Assembly (NCBI GenBank): GCA_015680685.1 | Contig: MNCI01007769.1 | Location: 206,509 to 270,508 of the forward strand | Length of the DNA stretch: 64,000 nt | Direction of reading: 5' to 3' | DNA from: Gnetum montanum | Taxonomy: Eukaryota > Streptophyta > Gnetopsida > Gnetales > Gnetaceae | In this document: positions 1-10,799 of the stretch, in pieces | Position numbering within the stretch: position 1 is the first letter of the stretch | Layout of the letters: every line of letters begins with the position of its first letter | Notes under the pieces: model-generated | Databases searched by the model: none | Told to the model about the DNA's origin: nothing | What the model saw: the letters and a program-made list of their open reading frames with translations, nothing else | Program-made: the position numbers and the translations under genes

Positions 1-492
1 GTATGCGATATTGTGTCCATGGCGATATCGCAACCCCTGCGATATCGCGTACACGATATTTTGTCTTCCCCTACGATATCGCATACTCAATATCGCAGTG
101 TGCCATAAAATCTATAAATAATAGATGGCTATCCCTTGTTTTTCATTTTAGGCCTAGACCGTAGAGAAACTCTGGAAGTTTTACCTCTCTAGAGATAGAA
201 TAATTTCCATGTGCCCGCAGTAGGAGCTCCAAAGTAAACGGATCTTTATTCGAGCAAATATTGTATCTGAACATTAGTTTGTATACGACAATAAAGATGA
301 ACTTCTTGGATAAACCTTGCAATTCATGGAATACGCTAAATAGGATTTTAATTATTGTTATTTATTGTTTATCATTTAAATGCTTTATTAGTTAATTAAA
401 TATCTCTCAACCCTTCTCTCTTTGTTAAGTGCATTCAGTACGACCGCTTCAAGCAGGTGCATCATGCTTGGTGATCCCAACAACGACTAGCA
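1..492 (+). repeat. 3' part of an LTR (element A)
   Basis: Seen: a TATAAATA box at 113-120, a transcribed-looking stretch after it, and a CA end followed two bases later by a primer-binding-site-like sequence at 495. The first 100 bases hold palindromic GCGATATCGC words at 22-31 and 39-48 and a shorter CGATATCG at 74-81. The LTR start lies outside the window. Orientation is inferred from the order TATA box, CA end, PBS. Copia or Ty3 origin cannot be decided because no coding domain of A was recognised. Confidence 0.55.
113..120 (+). promoter_or_regulatory. TATA box of LTR A
   Basis: TATAAATA lies about 370 bases before the LTR end, the usual place for a plant LTR promoter. Activity is inferred only. 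Confidence 0.5.
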
Positions 493-494
493 TT

Positions 495-507
495 TGGTAA
501 CAAAGGT
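495..507 (+). other. Primer-binding site of element A
   Basis: TGGTAACAAAGGT follows the LTR's terminal CA after two bases. It resembles the common plant PBS complementary to initiator tRNA-Met (TGGTATCAGAGC) with several mismatches. The position fits better than the sequence does. Confidence 0.45.
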
Positions 508-1279
508 TTCATTGGTTCAATGTGTGAATGATAAGTGGGAATGGATACTGATGCTAGCTTAATTAAGACTTATTTAGTTAGTTAAAGTTAGTTAATTAGT
601 CTGTTCACCCTTCACCTCATTAGCATAGGAGATAAAACACAAAAGACATAAAAATCATATACCTCAGACTTACTTAACCATACAACCATGACAAATACAA
701 GTAATTCTGGGAAGATAATGAATGATTAACCTTAAGTGTTCCATGAGGCGTGTAGGCACTTAGTCTGCAGACTTTGACCGGATTGCACGTGTAACACTCG
801 TATTCATATGGTTGAGTGTAGGGGTACCTCACCACTCATCAGTTGCCCTCACTAGAGAGGTGGCAGAAAAGAAGCTCTAAATTGATCTAATAAACCATAG
901 GATTGGTGAGTAAAAAGATTAATACACTTGGGTCCTTGAGTGGGATCATACACAAAATGATCATAAAATGATGTACAAAGACGAATGGGATGCCTACCAT
1001 AAATGGCTATAGGAGGAGTCTATAGTGTGGTAGAATTTATACATATTCATGATGGATATAGATGTAGAGGAAGTCTATAATATTTTTGTGAGGAAAATTC
1101 TTGTAGCCAACTCTCCTACTTGTTAGGTCACTGCTACCTTAGGGGAGGCAACTATCACGATGTTCTCTCATGATCCCCTTATGTGGATTGACATTGACAG
1201 GACTCATATCCTCAAGGGTATTAATCTTGGGAACACAAACTATGGTAACATGTTTAAAGATCAAATACTTCATCAAGTA
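508..1279 (+). mobile_element. Internal fragment of element A, no domain recognised
   Basis: This stretch follows the PBS of element A and is cut by the insertion of P1 at 1280. I see no open frame or recognisable retroelement domain in it. It is assigned to A by position only. It probably resumes at 9895 after P1. Confidence 0.35.
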
Positions 1280-1532
1280 TGAAACACCACAAAATTTTGA
1301 GCTTCGTACTTTTCCAACAAGAATCGAGCTAAGTCATGATGCTCCCCAGCATGACTGAAGCTTAAGGACCTTACAAGTAGCTTCAAACAGAGTCAAATTG
1401 AGCAAGAAATGGTTTCCTAGGACCAACAGAAGACTACGATGACATTTGGCATCAAACTTGGCAAATCTTGAGCTCAAAATACTTGGTTTTCACTAAGTAT
1501 GCATCCTATACACTGGCCTACACATGCCCAGT

Positions 1533-2160
1533 GTACAGCCTAGCGTACAGCAAATTTTGGACCCTAAAAATGAGTCAAAACATGCCAAAACTAAGCGTCT
1601 AGACCCACCAGGACCTTCCCCAAGGTCCCTAGTAGCTCTCACACACCTGAAAATCAAATTTTGGGCTCCAAATGATGGTCTTTCATTCCTCTACGCCCAG
1701 CATAGAGCCCAGCGTAGAGAGACTTTTGGGCCCTAAACATGAGTCAAAACATGCTAGAATTAAGCATATGGACCCCCTAGGACCTTCCTCAAGGTTCCCA
1801 ATAGCTCTTAGGCACTTGAAAATCAAATTCTGGGCTCCAAATGATGGTCTTTCATTCCTCTACGCCCAGCGTATATGCCAAGCGTAGAGAGATTTTTGGG
1901 CCCCAACAATGAGTTAAAACATGCCAGAACTGAGCGTCTAGACCCCCTAGGACCTTCCCCAAGGTCCCCAATAGCTCTCAAGCACTTAATAATCAAATAT
2001 TGGGCTCCAAATGATGGTCTTTCATTCCTCTATGCCCAACGTAGAGCAACTTTTGGGCCCCAGAAATGAGTCAAAACATGCTAGAACTAAGCATCTGAAC
2101 CCCCTAGGACCTTCCCCAGGGTCCCCAGCAGCTCTCAGGCACTTGAAAATCAATTTTTGA
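1533..2160 (+). repeat. ~165-bp tandem repeat in P1 5' LTR, four copies
   Basis: A landmark (TTTTGGGCCCC..ATGAGTCAAAACATGC) recurs near 1553, 1727, 1893 and 2049. Each monomer carries a CTCTACGC / GCGTAGAG-like inverted repeat. The 3' LTR has two copies (near 8735 and 8905). Short open frames here merely follow the repeat and are not genes. Confidence 0.75.
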
Positions 2161-2208
2161 CATTAAAATAAAGCATTTTCATGTGTATATGCTGGGTACA
2201 TTTTTGGT

Positions 2209-2345
2209 GTATGCTGGCATCCTGTACGCTGGCATCCATGTACGCTGGCATGCTATATGCTGGCATCCTGTACGCTGGCATCCATGTACACTAGCATGCT
2301 GTATGTTGGCATCCATGTACTTTAGCATGTTGTACGCTGTACAAT
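2209..2345 (+). repeat. Short tandem array of TACGCTGGCATCCATG words
   Basis: About six imperfect units of 20-24 bp built on GTACGCTGGCATCC, just upstream of the TATA box. The matching array in the 3' LTR is at about 9055-9225, with an insertion or extra variation near 9125-9145. Confidence 0.7.
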
Positions 2346-2413
2346 TGTAATTTTCTTTCGCACTCAGTCAATGTGCCACATGTCACCCAACCCGAGTTTA
2401 ATGTCTAAACCTG

Positions 2414-2420
2414 TATAAAA
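2414..2420 (+). promoter_or_regulatory. TATA box of P1 5' LTR
   Basis: TATAAAA in the LTR, about 590 bases before the LTR end. The 3' LTR has TATAAG at the equivalent place (9296). Function is inferred. Confidence 0.5.
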
Positions 2421-3012
2421 ACCCCAATTTTTCATTAGATCGGTCGGTTGGTGAATTTTGGAGCAAACTAGAGGGAGAAGAGATGCTGAGAACTAGAGTA
2501 GAGAATCTTGTATGCTGGACAACCCTGTACACTGAGCATACAGCCTCTACGTTGTGCCTATAGTGTGAAGTAGCCCACAATCATCCCTGCATCCACTGGG
2601 GCTTTTCGTCTGCCTTGTGTTAAATCCACAACTGCGTTAGACCGGTGCATTGTACTCTCATTTTGGAATACCATTGTTCCATTTTCTTCCTAAAATCTGT
2701 TACAGTTTGCATTAATTATTTCATGTATTCTGTTTACGCTCTTTTACGTTTATGCTCCGTTCACATCAATTACATTGTTTACGCTCTATTTTACGCCTGT
2801 TACACCGTTCAAATATAACCTAGTGTATAGCACCTCGGTGTACGTTTGGGGAAATCTTGGCTTGATCCGCGTGCGGACCATCCAAGGTACTCTACCTTCG
2901 TTCATTCTAGCTTGCCCTCAGGTGAAGGTAGGATCTTCTGTTCGTATCCGGTAGTCCCATGGTCTCTGTTTCCTTCCAGCCAGAGACTGACGATTTCGGA
3001 CAGTACAAAAAT

Positions 3013-3030
3013 TGGCGCTAGAAGGAGGGC
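3013..3030 (+). other. P1 primer-binding site
   Basis: TGGCGCTAGAAGGAGGGC begins five bases after the LTR's CA end. The same PBS type, with small changes, stands next to the LTRs of M3 (14,144-14,161), M1 (35,718-35,735) and M2 (38,070-38,087), which argues that these elements are one related group. The priming tRNA cannot be named by eye. Confidence 0.7.
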
Positions 3031-3087
3031 CTGACTTGTTTTTTGTTTAATCGAAATGCTAATCATGTTACCTGCTTAAACATAGTG

Positions 3088-3242
3088 TTTACGTTGCTAC
3101 AGTTTTTACGCTACTACAGTGTTTATGCTGCTTCAGTGTCTACGCTACTATAGTGTTTACGCTACTACAATGTCTACACTGCTACAAAATCTACGCTACT
3201 ATAGTGTCTATGTTGCTATAGTGATTTACGCTGCTAGAGTAT
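3088..3242 (+). repeat. 18-20 bp tandem repeat, TACGCTACTACAGTGT type
   Basis: About eight imperfect units of TACGCTACTACAGTGT follow the PBS in the P1 leader. This is simple tandem amplification, and the open frame running through it is not a gene. Confidence 0.7.
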
Positions 3243-3699
3243 TGCTACAGTACCACTACAGTGTTTTTTCAACAAAAACACACAAAATGAACCCGTTTCA
3301 AAGTTGAATTTGCTGCGATTTGGACCTACTTCAAACCAGTTAAAGTACTAACGGCCACCAACATGGATCACCTTAGCCAAGGTATACAGTACACACAACA
3401 TAACGATTCTGAGATGACTTCCTCTTACCCAAGATCACCATCTGCGTACGACTACAGTTCATAATTTCATACTTAGATAAATTTTCTTCCATTTATGCTG
3501 TACATGCTAGACATTTAGAAAAATTTTCAGTGTTCACATGCCAGACACTCTGCACACTAAGCCCGAAACACACTCAGCACTTGTTAGCTAGCTTGTACGC
3601 TGCCCCGTCACACATTACCATGGAATCATCCCAAAACTCCAGCACACATGCCTTCATAGTCCCCACACAAGAACAATATAACTACATCTGTGTGAAGAT
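3243..3699. other. P1 untranslated leader, no gene seen
   Basis: Sequence between the tandem array and the start of gag. I see no domain in it. Confidence 0.4.
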
Positions 3700-5800
3700 T
3701 TAGGTCAAACTTCCTATTGACCACACAGAACAGGAGGAAAATGAAACTTCAAGCACATATACATGGGAGGTCATGAATTCATCCCCTCTGTATGTGACAT
3801 CATCCCCCTTTCTGATCCTCATCATAGGCTCATCTCCCAGCTCCTTCTGGCAAGGGGCCAAAACACACAACGACCCACTGAGGAGCCCCAAAACCAACAT
3901 GATGTAGATGACTTTGAGGCACAATCCAAACCTAAGGATTCATACCACATCCTCAAGCCCCATGCATACGTGAACCCATCACTCCATCCTCGCATGGGAC
4001 AGAAGACCAGTTACCAAGTGTCAATGAGCACACAAGCACCAGTATCCCAACAGAGATTACCCACCCCCATCTCCACCCAGTACATACTGCACATGCAAAC
4101 GCATGGGGCCACTTTCACTACATCGACCTTGCACATCCAGGGTGTCACTTCACAGTTTGTGGCTAGGCAAGGAACCATACCCCTTATTCAACAATCCACT
4201 CACTTCAACGTGCCACACCCTACAACCACAACTCTGAACATTACTCCATAGCAACAAATGACAACCCAACAACCTCCCCAACCAACTAATCTACCGACTG
4301 CTAAAGAGTGGGCAGAAGCTAAACAAATGATGTAAGAATTAGTTGAAGAGGTAAAGCACCTCAAAATGGCAAACACTAAACAAGTTAAAGTACTAGACTT
4401 CTACAATGATGATCCAATTAGCTCTTTAGTTCCACCATTAGCTTTGCCCAAGGTAATCACACTTCCATAGCTGATCAAATACAATGGGAAGGGAGATCCA
4501 AATGCTCACTTAGTCACGTTTCGATCAGAAACTCTATTGCTTCAAGCTTGGCCCCACGCAATCTTGCATGTGTTTGCTATGTCCTTAATAAGCGTAGCCT
4601 TGGACTAGTACCGAGCCTTACCTCGTAACTCCATATCCTCTCTTGAGAATCTGTTACGTCAATTTGTTATGAGGTTTAAGTAAAACCTAAAGCCTGAAGC
4701 AAGCCTAGACACTCTGATACAAGTGAAACAAGCACCACTTGAGCTTGTGCAAAAGCTCATCCAACGATGGAGTGCAGCCCTTAATGAGCTTCATGAGCCC
4801 ATCCCTGAAAAGTATTTGCTTACGATTCTGGAGGGAGCCGTGAATGACTTCATTAAGTCAAAACTGTACTACCTAAGCACTCAAACGTTGAGCCAAGCAT
4901 TTACACAGATCAAGAACNTCCATAGTTTCCATTGTTTCCTTTTGGTTGACAATGTGTTGGTTCTTGTAAGCCACATAGGTGGGGTCATTTCTAGTTTGCG
5001 CATCTTTTTCAATGTTCTTGATCTGTGTAAATGCTTGGCTCAACGTTTGAGTGCTTAGGTAGTACAGTTTTNGATAGGTACTGTGAGTTGCTAAGGAACC
5101 CCACCTTAGCAGTACCAAATGAGCCCCTAGTTCCACAACATTTCAAGTTAGACCAATTCTGTCACTAACACCAAATGTTTGGTCATAATACCAATACTTG
5201 TCATGCGTTAAAGGATGATCTACAAGCAATGATAGAACAGGGTCAACTAAATGTCAACACCCTGAATCAACCCAGCACAAACGATGCCTCCTATGTCATA
5301 AACTCCATTGGCATAGGTAGTAAGCCTAAACCTATGCGGTAACCTTTTGTGATCCATGTGCCTCCCAGCAAGGCAACAATCCTCTCCACCTCCACAAGCA
5401 AGGGGCCTCCCATCATCATCAAGGTGCTACCTAGAGCACCGAAAACACCCTTTGTGGTCAAAGTATCACCACAATCGTCCGCTAAGACGTTAAACTGGCA
5501 TGTTGCACCAGCGACAATAGCAAAGAAACCTTTCATTATTAAGGTGCCACAATAGGCTTGTCAAACAACAACACCTCCTATACTCCCATTTGTCATAAAA
5601 GTGCCACCACGTGATGGCCTGTCACTTACCCTGAGCCCAATCGTAGGAAATGTCTCAACCTCTGCCCCCTCAAGAGTCAACCTTACCAACAACATGGATA
5701 AGCCTACCAAATGGCCTCAGGAGAGGACAAACGTACAACAAACAATAGCCATAGCTGAAACAAAGGACACACCTAGTATACAATAACTGAACACTGGGGG
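3700..5800 (+). pseudogene. gag: P1 gag remnant
   Basis: Gag is the structural protein that packages retrotransposon RNA into particles. A Gln/Pro/Thr-rich N-terminus is open at 3763-4251. The retrotransposon gag domain follows at about 4400-4917, with a 'KYNGKGDPNAHLVTF' start and 'QRWSAALNEL' and 'LTILEGAVNDF' motifs, broken by stops. After an inverted scaffold segment, a zinc-finger-like tail (H..GHNT..C) reads around 5130-5250, and a linker with repeated PFVIKVP-like motifs runs 5330-5620. M1 has the same order of parts. Stops are mostly TAG/TGA/TAA where CAG/CGA/CAA would fit. Confidence 0.7.
4918..5072. other. Inverted contig segment between two Ns (assembly artefact)
   Basis: The bases before the second N are the reverse complement of about 58 bases before the first N (4860-4917). 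Read on the minus strand, the segment continues the gag frame past the break (IEKDAQTRNDPTYVAYKN), matching M1 gag. It is most simply a small contig placed in the wrong orientation with its overlap retained. Confidence 0.8.
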
Positions 5801-5939
5801 CCCTGCCCCTCATCCCAAATAAACAAGGCCCAAGCCCTCAACCCATACAGAGGCAACCAACACAACGGCAGACAACACAGGCTTTGTAGCTACACTGGCC
5901 CAAGTGAAACAAACACTCAAATAAAAGAACACAACCATG

Positions 5940-6853
5940 AGCTTATAAAATTTGGTCATGACATCATCGGCTCATTGCGAAGCCTTAGTGCAAATGTTAG
6001 CATCCATTCTTGTTATAGAGGGCATCCCTGCTAACATGGAATCCATCTATGCAACGATTTCACAACACACACCACAAGGATTGAGTTCAAACAACTTAGC
6101 CTTTCATGATGATGCAGTTAAATGTAACCCTGAATGAGGGGAAGTCACAACAGCTCCATTATCAATTAGTGTACATGTTGGGCAATGTACCATTCGCAGA
6201 GTGCACGTTGATGATGATGCAGCAACAAACGTAGTTCTATACTCTGTCATCAACAAAATAGGTATGGCAGATGAGATCATGCCAATAGAAACCACGTGTT
6301 TAAAATTTTTTAATGGATCATATGTCATAGTTAAGGGCACAATCAACTTAGCCTTTGTGGTAGGAGAAAAATTCCCCACCAACGCAGAATTCACTGTCAT
6401 AGAAGAGATGCCCAGTTTCAACATGATTCTTGGTAGACCTTGGCTAGCACAACAACAAGTCGTTTTCTCATCGATACATCAAGAAATCCACTTTCCATAC
6501 GAAGGTGGAAAAGTCATTATACATGGCAAAAACACTCCCTTTCAAGCTAACTAAAACATAGACATGTCACAGGTCTTGAAAGAGGAGCCTCTTGAAGCAA
6601 CACCCACAACAACAAACACAACACCTAGAGCTAAAAAGCCCGAATGAGGGCTAAAAACTGAAAGCCTCCCAGAGCAAACTAGCACACCTCCTAGACCATG
6701 TCTGACTAAGAAACAACCACATAATCAAGACTCCCCTATGGCTAAAGAAACGTCTGATCTCTGCCCACTCTTCACCTTTGTTCGTTGTGCATACATCACC
6801 TTAGTTTGTATTGTATTAGCTTATGCATTCTCTCATGGCCCAAAAAGGCCTTA
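5940..6853 (+). pseudogene. P1 retropepsin-like protease remnant
   Basis: The aspartic protease of Ty3/gypsy elements cuts the gag-pol polyprotein. The frame at 6190-6554 shows an active-site region reading HVDDDAATNVV and the conserved C-terminal motif MILGRPWL. The same domain occurs in M1 (HVDDGAAANII) and M3. The upstream part (5952-6137) matches the pre-protease segment of M3 and M1. The frame can be followed, with one stop, to TAA near 6853. Nothing resembling RT follows, whereas in M1 RT and integrase do, so this is a truncated polyprotein. Confidence 0.75.
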
Positions 6854-6890
6854 AACTAAACCATGGCCCGAAAAGACCTTAAACTACAAC
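6833..6890 (+). repeat. Repeat A, GGCC..TTAAAC pair (P1)
   Basis: Two units of CATGGCCC(A/G)AAAAGRCCTTAAACTA. Its reverse complement (TAGTTTAAGGCCATTTCGGGCC) is the core of a longer array in M1 at 28.5-28.96 kb, also just after the protease. Confidence 0.6.
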
Positions 6891-7029
6891 CATTTCACAT
6901 TATCTTCTATTTATTGATGCATTTTAGTTCATGTTTTCTACAGTTTCTATTTAATATTATTTTCTCTAGTAGCTTTTGTTTATAGGATCATACAGAGGCA
7001 CACGCATGCATCCACACAGAGCAGTCCTG

Positions 7030-7310
7030 GCATCATGACTTAAAACTGATACCACAGAATGTCCTGGCATCATGATGGTAAACCAACATCACAGAGCTTC
7101 ATCTAACATGATACTAAACTATCATACTCATTCATCAGAGTCCACCAAGACTATAAACTAGCTTGTCTCTTCATAGTTCTCCACGACTATAAACTAGCAT
7201 TGTACTGTCTGCTACGATGATAAACTGGCAACATCCAATAGGTTATGACGTAAAACTAATCCACGACAGTCTTCTAAGACTATAAACTAGCCATATCATT
7301 TCTGGCACAT
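7030..7310 (+). repeat. Repeat B, short degenerate repeats in P1 3' UTR
   Basis: Units such as CACGACTATAAACTAGC and CATCATGAYNGTAAACCA recur about every 30-60 bp. M1 carries the reverse-complement type at 19.55-19.96 kb after its integrase. Tandem repeats in this 3' untranslated position are a known property of Tat/Ogre elements. Confidence 0.6.
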
Positions 7311-7810
7311 TCATTTTCTACTGTAATTCATGACATTTCTTCATCAATGCCTGCTGCATCATTCATCACACCGGCTTTGACAACACTATTGCTGCTCATT
7401 CTATTTGCATTAAGTTTCACATGGTGCCTCCATTTGCATTAGTCACATTCACATCAAAAATGTTCTCTAACTCATTCACTTGTGGTTTTCTTCTCTTCTT
7501 GGAGTTGTGTTTGCAGGATGACACCCAGTGGTGTTCATACACGGATACACATCATCACGGTGACAAGGTGCCACATTGTTTCTGACTCACGCAACTAGGT
7601 TAGTCAATCTGTTCAAAAGTACATTCCCAATTCCCAATATATTCTCTAGTTCCCCAACACTCTTGTTCCCTTTCCTACCCATTTACAGTTCCCAGATACA
7701 CCTAGTACACCCCAAAACTTTGAACACACTGTTACACACTGCGACACTCTCAAGCAACTGCAACACACAATATGGCACATGAGCATGAGTGCAAAATTGA
7801 AAGAAAGCTC

Positions 7811-7925
7811 TTGCCAAAAAACAAAGAGACAAAAAAATAGAAACAAAAAAAAGAGAAAAAAAAGAGATAAAACACAAAAAAAGAAGAAAAAAGCAAAGAA
7901 AAAGAAAAGAGAAAAGAGAAAAATG
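7811..7925 (+). repeat. A-rich/purine-rich low-complexity tract
   Basis: About 115 bases of AAAAAAG-type purine sequence. It produces a Lys-rich frame on + and Phe/Leu-rich frames on -, none of which look like genes. Confidence 0.8.
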
Positions 7926-8045
7926 AGCCACAAGACCCTTGGCACTTCCCATAAGCCCCAGGCAGGAAGGCAGTTGTCTTGGAAACAAACACTCATGTGT
8001 CAAAAGCTCAAGTAACATCTCATTGCATAGCTTTGGTTCTCCACC

Positions 8046-8165
8046 AACAGGTTCTCTTTAACACCAAACAAGAGGCTTGTTCCTCAAGAGAATGCAACCC
8101 ACCATCACATGGCCAACAAGTCCTCTTAAACACTAAAGAAGACTCTTGTTCTACCAAAGGATGCA
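8046..8165 (+). repeat. Imperfect direct duplication of about 70 bp
   Basis: The block with CAACAGGTTCTCTTTAACACC and CTTGTTCCTCAAGAG is repeated with changes beginning at CAACAAGTCCTCTTAAACAC. It lies in the P1 3' untranslated region. Confidence 0.5.
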
Positions 8166-8460
8166 CATCTCATGTCTTGATTCCGAGTCTACTAAAAAAT
8201 GGCTATTGACAAGTATCAGCATGACCCATATACACACTAGAGCATCCCCTTTTCCATGCACAATCCCTTGATTATGTCCTAATCCCCACAGTTTTCATTT
8301 CCCTATCCAGATACAAAATTAATTTCCCGAATCCCATGTACTACTGAACACAGTGCGATGACATTTGGCCAAGTGTCGAAGGACAATGCTACTAAGTTGC
8401 TTGTGGTCTTTTTTACTTCTTTGTTGACACTTCTCGGGTCGATTCCTCCAAGCGTCAACA

Positions 8461-8472
8461 ATGAGGGGCCAA
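8461..8472 (+). other. P1 polypurine tract
   Basis: ATGAGGGGCCAA abuts the start of the 3' LTR. M1 has the counterpart AAAGAGGGACCAT on the minus strand directly before its 3' LTR, in the same TCAACA context. Confidence 0.6.
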
Positions 8473-9889
8473 TGGAACACAATAAAATTCTGAGCTTCGT
8501 ACTTCTCCAAGAAGAATCGAGCTAAGTCATGATGCTCGCTAGCATGACTGAAGCTTAAGGACCTTACAGGTAGCTTCAAACAGAGTCAAACTGAGTAAGA
8601 AATGGTTTCCTGGGATCCACAGAAGACTACGATGACATATGGCATCAAACTTGGCAAATCTTGAGCTCAAAATACATGGTTTTCACTAAGTATGCATCTT
8701 GTACACTGGCCTACAGCCCAGCATACAGCAAATTTTGGGCCCCAAAAATGAGTCAAAACATGCTAAAACTAAGTGTCTGGACCCCCCAAGACCTTCCCCA
8801 GGATCCCCAACAGCTCTCAGGCACATGAAAATCAACTTTTGGGCTCCAAATGATGGTCTTTCATTCATCTACGCCTAGCATAGAGCCCAGCATAGAGAGA
8901 CTTTTGGGCCCCAGAAATGAGTCAAAACATGCCAGAACTAAGTGTCTGGACCCCCTACGAACTTCCCCAAGATCCCCAACAACTCTCAGGCACTTGAAAA
9001 TCAAGTTTTGACCTTAAAATGAAGCATTTTGATGTGTATACGCTGGGTACATTTTTGGTGTATGCTGGCATCTTGTACATTGGCATCCATGCACGCTGGC
9101 ATCCTATACGCTGGCATCCATGTACGCTCTCTACACTATGACTGGCATGTTGTACGTTGGCATCCATGTACATTGGCATGCTATACGCTGGCATCCTTGT
9201 ACGCTGGCATGTTGTATGTTGTACAGTTGTAATTTTCTTTTGCACTCGGTCAATGCACCACGTGTCACCCAACCTGAGTCTAATGTCTAAACCTGTATAA
9301 GAACCACAATTTTTCATTAGACTGGTCGGTTGGCAAATTTTGGAGCAAACTAGAGAGAGAAGAGACGTTGAGAACCAGAGTAGAGAATCTTGTACGCTGG
9401 ACAACCCTGTACGCTGAGCATACAGCCTCTACACTATGCCTACAGTGTGAACCAGCCCACAATCATCCCTGCATCCACCAAGGCTTTTCGTCTTCCTTGT
9501 GTCAAATCCGCAACTACGTTAGACCAGTGCATTGTACTCTCATTTTGAAATACCATTGTTACATTTTCTTCCTAAAATCTGTTACAGTTTGCATTAATTT
9601 TTGCATGTATTCTGTTTACGCTCTTTTATGTTTAAGCTTCATTTGCATTAATTACGTTTTTTACACTCTGTTTTACACCTGTTACGTCGTTCATGTATAA
9701 CCCAATGTATAGAACCTCAGTGTACATTTGGGGAAATCCTTGCTTGATCCGCGTGCGGACCATCCAAGGTATTCTACCTTCGTTCATTCCAGCTCGCCCT
9801 CAGGTGAAGGTAGGATCTTCTGTGCGTATCCGGTAGTCCCACAGTCTCTGTATCCTTCCAGCTGGAGACCGACAATTTCAGATAGTACA
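8473..9889 (+). repeat. P1 3' LTR
   Basis: 1417 bp, starting TGGAACACAATAAAATTC and ending GATAGTACA. It is collinear with the 5' LTR but has two instead of four 165-bp repeats. Numerous scattered differences from the 5' LTR indicate an old insertion; divergence was not computed. Confidence 0.8.
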
Positions 9890-9894
9890 AACTA

Positions 9895-10780
9895 TAGGTT
9901 GGTCTTTAGAGCTTCCCTGAAGAACACATATTACTTGAACCATATCAGATTAGCTTGTTTTTACTTTGGTTTTGTTTTATTTTATTTTTACTTTAGTTAT
10001 TCATTTCACTTTGATGTGCATTAGTTACTAATTAGTTTTTTGTTCTCATGTCCCAATAACTAGATGATAGTAATGGCCCCAATAGTGAAGGAAGAGATGA
10101 TCCCTCACCCCCTCTTATAGATGCTACTTAGTTCCATTAGGTGTCTTTCAATTTTAGTTATTTTGATTTCATGTTTATGATGATGTATGAATAGTGTTAG
10201 CCAAAACAATTTATTTTTTGAACATTTTATTACTTCGACATATTCACCACGTTATGTGGCCATGGTTATGATGTTATGGACATTTTAACTTTAATTTTAA
10301 TTTTAAATTTTAATTCTAGTTGTAATGTTCTAGGATTATGATTTTTTTTATGTTACGGATATACATTGTAATTTATATCTAAAGGCTATATTGGCTAAAC
10401 TTGGTTGTCATGCAATAGAAAGTTAAAGTAATTATGTAACAAAGTCATAAACTAAAGCAAAAATGAGATATATGGTTGTATTCTAGTTTTAGAAAATGGT
10501 AGGCCATGTGGCATTTTCCTATTAGGGCCATGGAAAGCCATAGGATATGTAAAATAAAATGTGTATTTTTGGTTATTTCATGTTTTATAAATTTTTATGG
10601 ATATTTCAATTTTAAATTTTTTATGATATTTTTGGGATTTTTGAGAAAAAATTAAAAAGGCTTCAAAAGTAAAAGAAATTAAAACAAAGGTAAACCTTAA
10701 GAGGTAAATAAAGCATTCAACCTAAAGGAAAACAAGGTAAGAAAAAAAAATAAAGTATAAACTAGGCTATCCAGCTATAA
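9895..10780. other. AT-rich stretch, probably rest of element A; no gene seen
   Basis: It follows the P1 target-site duplication and is therefore likely to continue element A. It is AT-rich, with no convincing open frame or domain. The boundary with M3 is not visible. Confidence 0.3.
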
Positions 10781-10799
10781 GTACATATAGTTATATGGT

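Larger units (their letters stand above)
1280..3007 (+). repeat. P1 5' LTR
   Basis: 1728 bp. It aligns by eye with 8473-9889 over nearly its whole length. It holds a 165-bp tandem array (about 1533-2160), a short TACGCTGGCAT array (about 2209-2345), a TATAAAA box at 2414 and, near its end, the palindrome CCGCGTGCGG. It ends CAGTACA at 3007. It is about 310 bp longer than the 3' LTR because it has four instead of two 165-bp repeat copies. Confidence 0.8.
1280..9889 (+). mobile_element. P1: LTR retrotransposon with gag and protease only
   Basis: Two related LTRs (1280-3007 and 8473-9889) enclose a PBS, a gag/protease remnant, short tandem repeats and a purine-rich tract. Both LTRs start TGRAACAC and end GTACA. 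The flanking 5 bases are AAGTA (1275-1279) and AACTA (9890-9894), a target-site duplication with one mismatch. No RT, RNase H or integrase is present between protease and 3' LTR, so P1 is inferred to be a non-autonomous relative of the Tat-type element M1. It shares with M1 the PBS type, the gag N-terminus, the VDD-type protease and two 3' repeat zones. Many in-frame stops show it is dead. Confidence 0.8.

Noticed and set aside
1524-2069. Three similar open frames in a row
   Set aside because: They repeat with the 165-bp tandem array of the LTR and have no independent coding signal.
4860-5072. 58-bp inverted repeat as a biological hairpin
   Set aside because: It is bounded by Ns and is the overlap of an inverted contig.
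7646-8018. Phe/Leu-rich minus-strand frames and a Lys-rich plus-strand frame
   Set aside because: They follow an A-rich low-complexity tract in the P1 3' untranslated region; composition alone explains them.
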